64,000 nt of DNA from DATAEE01 sp963725145 (GTDB lineage Bacteria > Acidobacteriota > Vicinamibacteria > Vicinamibacterales > 2-12-FULL-66-21): NCBI GenBank assembly GCA_963725145.1, contig CAVRXL010000003.1, positions 372,001 through 436,000 on the forward strand, given 5' to 3'. Made by a program: the position numbers and the translations under genes. This document shows, piece after piece, positions 25,098 through 32,784 of this stretch. The notes under the pieces are model-generated. The model saw nothing but the letters and a program-made list of their open reading frames with translations. It had not been told where the DNA came from and searched no databases. Positions within the stretch are counted from its first letter, which is position 1. Every line of letters begins with the position of its first letter.

Positions 25098-28000
25098 CTA
25101 CGCTTTGTGATACGCCTCGAGAAACGCGCGCCAGGCGGTGGCCTTCGCGAAATCCAGCCTCCCGTACACCTTGTTCACCGGGCCCCTCGGGAAGTAGATC
25201 GCCGCTCCGCTCGCGTTGCTGACGCCGCTGCCCTTGTGCCGTTCCGCCAGAACAAAACCATTCTGCGTGCGGAGCGAGTCGAGCGTGGCCTTCGCGGCGC
25301 TCTTCACTCCCGCCGCCTTCGAGCGCTTCGCGAGCTCCTGGCAGAAATGCCCCAGGTCGACGAAGTCGGGCGTGTCGAAGCGCTGCGTCGCGTTCAACGA
25401 CTTCGTGACGGCCGCGTACTCCGCCGCATCGCGAATCGCCTTCGTGAGCACCTTCGCAAACGCGTCGACGGCGCGGGCCACATCGTCCAGCCGGGACAGG
25501 TCGAGCGCGGACTGGGTGATGCTCCCGGCCCGGTACGAATCGATGTAGTGATCGACAATCTGCGCGCCCAGATCGGCGGCGGACACCCCCGGGGCCGCCG
25601 CCAGACTCTTGAGAACACGGTCGTACGGCCAGCCGTCGCCCGGCTCCAGCTCCTCGGACCCGACCACGACCCGCGCGGTTCCCTTCAGCTGGTAGGCGAC
25701 CTCGATCATGTTCATCAGGCAGGCATCGAACCCGAGGACGTCCAGCACTCGTCCCGTCTGCTTCTTCACGTCGGCGAGCACCCGCTTGAGCTCGACGTTG
25801 TCGAGAAAGTCTCTCGACGTGTCGTCGTAGGCAATCGCGCGATCCTGGGTCGCCTGCGTCACCGTCGAGCTGAAGAGCGCGCGACGATGCCGGCCCGAGA
25901 GCGCGGCGCGAACGAGGCCGCGCTCCGGAACGCCGCGTGCGCCCCCGCGCGCGTACACGTCCGTCTCGTCGATGCCGCTTCCGTGGTTCCAGATGACGCC
26001 AAGCAGGCGGTCCGAGGGATACCGCTCGATGGCCCACCTGAAAAAGTCGGCCGCGACAGCCGGATCGCCGGTGTTGGTCTCGCCGAGCTCTTCGACGACG
26101 TCGTCGCCCGGCCGGCCGCCTTCTCGAACGTAGTAGCGGCGCGTGCGGTCGTCGCGCATGCTGTCGAACTGGACGGTCACGTTGATGGCATCGGTCGAGC
26201 CGACACGCTTCATCTCAGCGAGGTCTCGGTCGCCGAAGGACTCGAGGTCGTTGTCGCCCGCCATCCAGACCATCACGGTCCACTTCTTCTTCGCGGTCGA
26301 CGGCCGCGCTGCAGCGCGCATCGGACCTTTTGACGCGCGTGTTGGCGCCTCGGCTGGCGCGGCGCCAACCGCGGCGCGGTCGAAGCCCGGAATCGCATCC
26401 TCGAAGTAGTCGGCGATCGCGGTCGCCTGAGGAACGTCGAGCACGCGGCGCATGACGCTCGTCATCGTCGCAATGTCGTTGTCGAACCCTCCGTGCGTGA
26501 TCGACTCGCTGCGATCGCGAAGCGCGGCGTTCGTCATGCTCCGGGAGAAGACCACGTCGGCGACCTTCTGCGTGCCGGCGAGGCCGAAGAAGCGAATCAT
26601 GTCCAGGTCCCGCTTGAGCGACTCCTGCATCCCCAGCAGCGGAGTGGGGACCTCCTCCTCGAAGGCCCGGCTCACGAGATACAGCAGCGACTTGCCGTAC
26701 GGCGTGATGTCGTCTGCCTGCTCGAGCTCGTCGGTCATCGTGTACATCGTCACCCGCGTGATCGGCAGACCGGGGCCGATCTGCTTGCGGAGCCGCGTCT
26801 TGAACTGGTCGGTCGTGATGGCCGGCGCAAGGAGGTGCAGCGTGCGGACGTCGACGGGCGGCACGCCCGCGGGGCGTTGTGCGATCAACTGCGGCAGGAA
26901 ATGCGCATGGAAGATCGCGCCCGCGCTGTGCCCGAGCGCGTGGAACTCGACCTCACCCCCCAGCGTTTTCCAGAGCTTCCCGGCGAGATCCGCCACCAGG
27001 CGGCCCCCCCCTCCCGCGCCGGATGCGTTCTCGGCGCTCTTCTTCATCTGTCCCCAGACCTGCTTGCCGCCGTTGCGCGCCAGCCGTTCGATCGCCACAT
27101 CGGTCACCCCGCCGCGTGAAGTGCGCGTTGTCCGCAGCGCACCACCGACGATGTCGTCCAGCGTGTCCCTGAGACCCGTCTCCCACACGAAGTAGACGGG
27201 GTACACGCCGTTGAGCTCCCAGAACCGCCGCCGCGCCAGGACGGGCAGGAGGCCCTTGAGCTCCTCGGTCAGGCCGCCGTGCGCGTAGAACATCACGCGC
27301 GCGCGGCTCCCCGCTGTCTGTTGCTTACGAGCGTAGGCGGGAATGAACTCTGTGAATATTCGCTCCACCTGCTCTTGCGAGGAGCTGAAGCTTCCCTCAC
27401 CGGAGAGCTTGCCGCCGCGCAGGTTCACCACATGACGAGCGAAGAGGTCGCGCTCCTCCGGAGTCCAGTCACGCACGGTCTGCGCGCCGCTGGTCGTCCT
27501 CGAGGCGCGCATCGCGCGCGACGCCCGCGCGGGCGCCGGCTCCGGCACGTCACGGGCCGGGTCCGACTCAGCGTAGCGCGCGGCGAAGCGCGCCGAGACG
27601 ATCACGCTCTCGAGCCGGCCCAGACGCGCCGCCGCCGCGTCCATCGCGAGCACGTCCCAGGGATCATCGAACCGCGCTTCAGTCGTCGCGACCACCTTGG
27701 CCAGCGCGTCGGCGAGCTTCGTGCGGGCCTTGAGGAACGCGTCATCCGCGGCGAGCGCCGTGGCGTTTCGCGTCCCGAGGAACTTCCGCATCGCCACGAG
27801 CTCCGTCGCCGCCTTGTGCATGGCGCGGGCCCACCAGATGATCGTGAGCACGTCCCCCCGGACGACGCCGAGCTTGAGCGCATCGTGGCGGATGTGGCCG
27901 GGAAGCCCGGAATCGAGCTCCCCTCCGAGGTTCCGGACCTGCGCCCACGTCGTGTTCGAATCGAGCGCGAGGCGCCGGTACGAGCGCGACGCGTCGTCGG

Positions 28001-29726
28001 CGGGAATCAGCGCGAGCAGCGCATCCCGGCCGATTCTCTCGTAATGCTCCATCGAGTACGGCTGGCCATCCGCGTCGAGGAACAGCGCGTCGCAGGCGGC
28101 CGGATCGAAATGGTTCTCGATGACGAAGGTCGAGTTTCCGAACTCCGGCTCCGCGCCGAGCCGCGCGTCGCGTTCAACCTCGTCGCACAGACCCAGCGCG
28201 ACGAGCGCCCGGTAGTGATCCTCGAGATCCACCCGTTTCGTACGGCCGCGCTGTTCCAGGTACATGTGCTCGGCCGTCAGCGACACGGCCGACCCGAGCG
28301 CGTGCGAGGCTTGATACGCGGCGGTCACCAGCAGCGACTCGAAGAGCACCCGACGGAGCTTCTCGGTGTCGCTCTCGAGCGGGCGGCTCGTGACGTGGAT
28401 GCGGCGGGCGCTGATCTTGTCTGCCGCCGTGAGCGCGCCGCTGGCCGGATCGAAGGTGACCGTGCCGTCGCGCACGAGCTCGACGAAGCTGGCGACGTTG
28501 AGGATGCCCAGCAGGTTGATGCGCCATGACGATTTCCGTTCGCGGAGTTGCCTCGCGGCGCTCGTGATCAGCCGGATGGCGCCGCCGGCGGCGGATGCCG
28601 CCTCGCCGATTGGACCCAGGCGGCCGTGCAGCGCCTCGTTGACCGCCGCTTTTCCCGGATCGTCCAGCCGCGCGAGATCGATGTCGTAGGCAAACAGCGA
28701 CTCGTCGTCTCTCAGCGAGGAAACCTGGAGCTGCGCCGCGAGCGTCAACGACCGATCGATGCTCGCGGCAATCGCGGCCTGTATCGCGAGGATCCGTTCG
28801 TCGTCGAGGCCCGCGTCGACGAGGGCCAGCAGATCCGCTTCGGGGTTGGAGCTGATCGCCTTCATCAACATCGCGAGCAGATCCTTCCCTCTCACTTCGA
28901 GCGACACGCCGGCCAGCGCCTTCACCGAGACGTTCAGCGACCTCCCGCGCCGCCGATAGAACGCCAGGCGAGCCTGAGAGGCCGCCGGCTTCGACAGGCG
29001 CAGCTCGAACTCGCCGCTCGCCGTCCACGCGGCGCCAACGGTGACCGAGGCTCCGTGCGTGAGCGCCACCTTCCCGACAATGGGGAGACCGGGCGTCGCG
29101 AGCAGGTTCGTCGTCGAGCTCAACGCCGCCTGGCCGCTGAAGGTCAGCTCTCCCTCGCCGGCGAGCGAGGCGTACGCGCCAACGGACAATCGCGCCAGGT
29201 CCTCGGCATCCGCCGGGAAGACCGCGGCGGACAGCATGGTCTTCACGGCGCTCCCGACGTTCTCGGTGTTGCCGACGATGTCGAACGGGTGGAAATAACC
29301 GTAGCGAAGCGCGGTCCCGGCGTCGAAACCGAAGCTGATTTGTCCCTTCGTTCCCGCGAGCCCGGCCTTCAACAGCGCTTCCACCGTCAGCGAGGCGTAC
29401 GTCGTGCCGTTCGGCACCACGACCTCAGCCTGCAGATCGGAGCCCGCGAACATCGTCCCGCCCGACGGATGCAGGCCGACGGCTACGCTCGCTCCGCCGC
29501 CGATCGAGAGCTCGCCGCTCTTGCCGACCGGCACGTCCTGGTCGATCGCCAGCGCGAGCTCGCGTTCTCCCTCTCCATTGGCGAGAGGCTTGGAGAAACT
29601 CTTCGCGAGGGGAACGAGCGACCTGAGCGACGCGGCCGACTTGAGGTACTTGCCCAGGCCCCCGCCGGACAGGTCGGTCTTGAGGAGTTCATCACCCTGT
29701 TCGTCTTTGATGGTGATTGTGGGCAT
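25098..29726 (-). CDS. Large fusion: beta-rich N-terminus, lipase-like region, clostripain (C11) peptidase
   Basis: 1542 residues. The first 300 or so residues are Gly/Ser/Ala-rich and look beta-stranded (IGGGASVAVGLHPSGG, GKVALTHGASVTVGAAW); I cannot name this region. Residues about 800-1050 form a hydrolase-like domain with VMFYAHGGLTEE and nucleophile motif FHALGHSAG (Ser934). The C-terminal 394 residues are a complete C11 (clostripain/gingipain-like) peptidase: WTVMVWMAGDNDLES from 1149, catalytic His1248 in WNHGSG and Cys1336 in FDACLMNMIEVA. C11 is a caspase-clan family cleaving after basic residues. No signal peptide is apparent, so it is likely cytoplasmic. The ATG at 29726 follows an inverted repeat at 29796-29813. 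Confidence 0.9.
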   Translation of the reverse strand: MPTITIKDEQGDELLKTDLSGGGLGKYLKSAASLRSLVPLAKSFSKPLANGEGERELALAIDQDVPVGKSGELSIGGGASVAVGLHPSGGTMFAGSDLQAEVVVPNGTTYASLTVEALLKAGLAGTKGQISFGFDAGTALRYGYFHPFDIVGNTENVGSAVKTMLSAAVFPADAEDLARLSVGAYASLAGEGELTFSGQAALSSTTNLLATPGLPIVGKVALTHGASVTVGAAWTASGEFELRLSKPAASQARLAFYRRRGRSLNVSVKALAGVSLEVRGKDLLAMLMKAISSNPEADLLALVDAGLDDERILAIQAAIAASIDRSLTLAAQLQVSSLRDDESLFAYDIDLARLDDPGKAAVNEALHGRLGPIGEAASAAGGAIRLITSAARQLRERKSSWRINLLGILNVASFVELVRDGTVTFDPASGALTAADKISARRIHVTSRPLESDTEKLRRVLFESLLVTAAYQASHALGSAVSLTAEHMYLEQRGRTKRVDLEDHYRALVALGLCDEVERDARLGAEPEFGNSTFVIENHFDPAACDALFLDADGQPYSMEHYERIGRDALLALIPADDASRSYRRLALDSNTTWAQVRNLGGELDSGLPGHIRHDALKLGVVRGDVLTIIWWARAMHKAATELVAMRKFLGTRNATALAADDAFLKARTKLADALAKVVATTEARFDDPWDVLAMDAAAARLGRLESVIVSARFAARYAESDPARDVPEPAPARASRAMRASRTTSGAQTVRDWTPEERDLFARHVVNLRGGKLSGEGSFSSSQEQVERIFTEFIPAYARKQQTAGSRARVMFYAHGGLTEELKGLLPVLARRRFWELNGVYPVYFVWETGLRDTLDDIVGGALRTTRTSRGGVTDVAIERLARNGGKQVWGQMKKSAENASGAGGGGRLVADLAGKLWKTLGGEVEFHALGHSAGAIFHAHFLPQLIAQRPAGVPPVDVRTLHLLAPAITTDQFKTRLRKQIGPGLPITRVTMYTMTDELEQADDITPYGKSLLYLVSRAFEEEVPTPLLGMQESLKRDLDMIRFFGLAGTQKVADVVFSRSMTNAALRDRSESITHGGFDNDIATMTSVMRRVLDVPQATAIADYFEDAIPGFDRAAVGAAPAEAPTRASKGPMRAAARPSTAKKKWTVMVWMAGDNDLESFGDRDLAEMKRVGSTDAINVTVQFDSMRDDRTRRYYVREGGRPGDDVVEELGETNTGDPAVAADFFRWAIERYPSDRLLGVIWNHGSGIDETDVYARGGARGVPERGLVRAALSGRHRRALFSSTVTQATQDRAIAYDDTSRDFLDNVELKRVLADVKKQTGRVLDVLGFDACLMNMIEVAYQLKGTARVVVGSEELEPGDGWPYDRVLKSLAAAPGVSAADLGAQIVDHYIDSYRAGSITQSALDLSRLDDVARAVDAFAKVLTKAIRDAAEYAAVTKSLNATQRFDTPDFVDLGHFCQELAKRSKAAGVKSAAKATLDSLRTQNGFVLAERHKGSGVSNASGAAIYFPRGPVNKVYGRLDFAKATAWRAFLEAYHKA

Positions 29727-29795
29727 GGCTGTTCCTTCACACGAGCGGGCCCTGGGGGAGGCCGGGTGCGTTCTGCTGGAGAGCGGGTGCTGAGA

Positions 29796-29813
29796 TTACC
29801 CCTAATCGGGTAA
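29796..29813. promoter_or_regulatory. TTACCC-CTAATC-GGGTAA inverted repeat upstream of the C11 gene
   Basis: A perfect 6-bp dyad with a 6-bp spacer lies 69 bases upstream of the ATG at 29726, in the only larger gap (139 bp) of the cluster. Dyads of the TACCC/GGGTA type are typical of LuxR/NarL-type regulator sites. Its position suggests an internal promoter that controls the C11-CHAT-SLOG-TIR half. Inference only. Confidence 0.4.
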
Positions 29814-29865
29814 ACGCTCAATCACGATGATGTGAACGTCGCGGCTCGAGGCGTGTCGCATGTGG

Positions 29866-32781
29866 CTACTCACCAACGGGTTGCGGGACTCTGGCGACGG
29901 TGAGCCCGATGGTTGTTCTCCGCGGGACTGTCCCGACGTGCGACTGCTTGAGCACGTCGTCATGCCTCGGTCCGAAGCGCGCGGTCCGAGCTGAGGAGGG
30001 TTTAACATCCTCGAATGTGACTTTGACTCCCAGGCCCAAGCTCTTAAGCATCTCCACCGCTTTGGACCGCGGCCACCCCGTCATCGGCGGAACGTCGACG
30101 AGATCGACCGGCGGTTGAGGCGTCGACGCCTGAGGAGTAACCACGAGATTCAGGCGCGTGCCAGCCTTGACCACAGTGCCGGCCGCGGGGTCCTGTGCGA
30201 TCACGGTGCCGGGTGCGGCATCACCCTGCTTGTAGCTGAGGCTTCCCGGCCTGAGGCCTGTTCCCTGCAGTTGGCGTTGGACATCCGCAACAGTCTTCCC
30301 CCTGAAGTCCGGCACCGAGACAGGCGGGATCTCGACGGCAACGACGATGTCAATCGGGCAGCCGGGCGCAACGACGGTGCCCGGATTCGGCGACTGGCCG
30401 ATAATCGTGTCGGGCCGTGCTTCATCTGTCGTTCTTTTCTCGACCCGCCCTATCTTGAATGGCCGCTCGCGCGAAGCGCGCTCGGCATCGGGCAACCGAG
30501 CGCCCAACAGGCGGGGAACCTTGACCGGCTCCGGGCCGGGACTTGCGACAACCAGCTCGACGGCGGTGCCCGCCGGAACCCGCGCGTCTTCGTCAGGTCG
30601 CTGCGCGATCACTTTACCCGCCGGTTCGCAGCTTGCCTGGTACGTGATCGGGTGAGCCACCACTAATTTCTTGTCGCGGACCTTTTCCATCGCCCGTTCC
30701 CGGGTGTCGCCGACGACATCCGGCACTTCGATCGTGCTCCCTTTCGCGACCGCGACCTCGAGATTGATCGGAGTCCCCCCCGGCACCCTCTTTCCGTCGC
30801 TGGGGTCCTGGTCCAACACGGTGCCCTGCGGCTTGCTGCTTTCCTTCCGTTCGATTCGACCAACCCGCAATCCGGCACGCTCAATCCGCTTAGCCGCTTC
30901 CTCTTGCGGAAGACCTTCGACCTTTGGCACAACGGTAACCGCCGTTGATGGTTTTCCTTCGATCGGTTTGTCGATCAGCTTGTCGGGAATCGCGCGCGAC
31001 GGATTGGCGGTCGCGATGTTGCGCGCGACCACCATCCGCTGACCTTCCCTGAGCCCGCGCTGCTCGATGGCCATATAAGTCTTCGCCTGCACGGCCGCGG
31101 CGCGCGGGTTCTCCTCGGCCAGCGCCATGCCCAGGCGGAGGTGGGGCGCCGGCTGATCCGGCCGGAGCACGAGCGCACGCGTGTAGCTCGCGATCGCCTC
31201 CTTGCGCGCCCCCGTCTCGATGTAGAGATCGCCGAGCCCGAGATGCGCGGCGCTGAGATTCGGCTGGGCCTCCAGGATTTTCCGGTACTCGGACTCGGCT
31301 TCCCGGAAGGCCTGCCTGGCCTCCGCTTCCGCGCCGCGCGTACGAGCGACGCTCCCGATCCGGCGGGATGAGTCGGCGACGCCGACCGGGGCGAACAGGT
31401 ACTGCGGATCCGCCCCACTGGCGCGCACGAACGCGTCTCGTCCTTCCTTGTATCTCGCCGCCGCGTCGTCCAGGCGGTTCTGCTGGCGCGCGATGTCGCC
31501 GAGCGCGAGCTTCGCCTCGCCATCGTTCGCCCAGCCGATGCCCCGCGGCGTTCCCGGCGTGTCGAGCCGCGCCTGACGCGATGCCTCGTAGATCTTCAAA
31601 CACTTCTGCAGGAGTCCCGACGCGGCGTCGAGGGCGCCGCTGTCTTCGGCCGCGGCCGCCTGCGCGAAGTACACGTTGCCGAGCCCGTTCAGCGCGCGCG
31701 CGTTGCCGGAATCGGCGCTGGCCGCCTTGACGAGGACGTCCTCCGCTTCCTTCAACCGGCCCTTCATTCGCAGCGCTTCGCCGACGCTCGCCTGAAACGT
31801 ACCCGACTTCTGCTGCGCGGGATTGACGTCGACCTCTCTCCCGAACGCCTCGACCGCCTTCGCGCCCTGTTCCCAGTCGGAGTAGACCTTGCCGAGGGTT
31901 TCGTTGCTTCCGGGCGCTCGCTTCCAGATCGCATCGAACTTGGCCTGCCGGAATGCCTGCGCCCGATCCGCGGCCGACTCGAAGTGCGGTATCGCGCGTT
32001 TCGGCGCAGTCGCCGGCTGGCCCGCGATCGCCGCATCCGTCGTCCACGACAACACGCCGCGCACGCGATCCTCGGTCGTGTCCCTCACCCTCGTCGCGGG
32101 GTCGCCCTTCTGAATCGTGATCTCTTCGAGCCTGCCGACAGCGGCGGGCTGCGGCAGCTTCTGCGCGAAGGGCGTCGCGCGGATCAGGACCAGTTGCGGC
32201 ACCCCCTCTTCGCGTCTCTGGACGTCGACGACGCCTTCGAGCACGACGAGGTGCGTCGCGCCATCTTCACCCACCCTCACCTCGAACTCGGTGCTTCTCG
32301 AGCCGAGCGTCGCGCGGGCGGTGCCGACATCAAAGAACCCTCGGACGTTCGCCAGGATGCGACCCAGCATGAGGAAGATCGATCGCTGGCTTCTGATGCG
32401 GATCTGACTCGCGGCGCTGACGAAGACGGTCTTGTCTTCCTCCGCAACTTCCTCGAGAAGGACGATCGTGACGGTGACGTCGGGACCGGTAAGGATCTCG
32501 TCGTTCTCAAAGAGCGGCAGAGCGGGCCGCGCGGCAACGATCTGCTGCGCGCGGACCACTCGCACATCGCCGGCGGCCGGGTCCAGCTTCAGCGAGCCGC
32601 CGACAACGATTTGCTCGATCTGCGCGATCGGAGTGGGCTCGGTGTCTGTCGTGGGTTGCGAGGCTCGAGGAAGATCGATGAGGGCGAGCCAGCACGCGAG
32701 GACGAGGCTGAAGCCTCGTACCACAGACAGGACGAGGCCAAAGCCTCGTACCACACACGGAGGGATCCAGTTCACTCTCAA
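29866..32781 (-). CDS. Exported FecR - TPR - PASTA protein
   Basis: Up to 971 residues. After a hydrophobic N-terminus (VVRGFSLVLACWLALIDL) comes a FecR-like domain (about 60-240; LGRILANVRGFFDVGT and FEVRVGEDGATHLVVLEG). The centre (about 270-600) contains TPR repeats, for example LGLGDLYIETGARKEAIASY. From about 630 on there are five PASTA repeats, each beginning VPxLxG/VPDVVG and ending with PAGTAVELVV-type strands; the fifth is degenerate. PASTA domains bind cell-wall fragments or act as rulers in envelope kinases. The protein should be outside the cytoplasmic membrane. The start codon is uncertain (TTG 32781, GTG 32775, or GTGs within the repeat), and only 3 bases separate it from the CHAT-CHASE2 stop. 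Confidence 0.85.
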   Translation of the reverse strand: MRVNWIPPCVVRGFGLVLSVVRGFSLVLACWLALIDLPRASQPTTDTEPTPIAQIEQIVVGGSLKLDPAAGDVRVVRAQQIVAARPALPLFENDEILTGPDVTVTIVLLEEVAEEDKTVFVSAASQIRIRSQRSIFLMLGRILANVRGFFDVGTARATLGSRSTEFEVRVGEDGATHLVVLEGVVDVQRREEGVPQLVLIRATPFAQKLPQPAAVGRLEEITIQKGDPATRVRDTTEDRVRGVLSWTTDAAIAGQPATAPKRAIPHFESAADRAQAFRQAKFDAIWKRAPGSNETLGKVYSDWEQGAKAVEAFGREVDVNPAQQKSGTFQASVGEALRMKGRLKEAEDVLVKAASADSGNARALNGLGNVYFAQAAAAEDSGALDAASGLLQKCLKIYEASRQARLDTPGTPRGIGWANDGEAKLALGDIARQQNRLDDAAARYKEGRDAFVRASGADPQYLFAPVGVADSSRRIGSVARTRGAEAEARQAFREAESEYRKILEAQPNLSAAHLGLGDLYIETGARKEAIASYTRALVLRPDQPAPHLRLGMALAEENPRAAAVQAKTYMAIEQRGLREGQRMVVARNIATANPSRAIPDKLIDKPIEGKPSTAVTVVPKVEGLPQEEAAKRIERAGLRVGRIERKESSKPQGTVLDQDPSDGKRVPGGTPINLEVAVAKGSTIEVPDVVGDTRERAMEKVRDKKLVVAHPITYQASCEPAGKVIAQRPDEDARVPAGTAVELVVASPGPEPVKVPRLLGARLPDAERASRERPFKIGRVEKRTTDEARPDTIIGQSPNPGTVVAPGCPIDIVVAVEIPPVSVPDFRGKTVADVQRQLQGTGLRPGSLSYKQGDAAPGTVIAQDPAAGTVVKAGTRLNLVVTPQASTPQPPVDLVDVPPMTGWPRSKAVEMLKSLGLGVKVTFEDVKPSSARTARFGPRHDDVLKQSHVGTVPRRTTIGLTVARVPQPVGE
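32701..32755. repeat. Two 30-bp-spaced copies of the GACGAGGCTxxAGCCTCGTACCACA palindrome
   Basis: The unit GACGAGGC(T/C)(G/A)AAGCCTCGTACCACA occurs at 32701-32725 and 32731-32755; each contains a CGAGGC/GCCTCG palindrome. A third copy is at 53001-53026. Here the repeat lies inside the coding region and encodes, twice, VVRGF(G/S)LVL of the FecR-PASTA signal sequence. Confidence 0.8.
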
Positions 32782-32784
32782 GGT

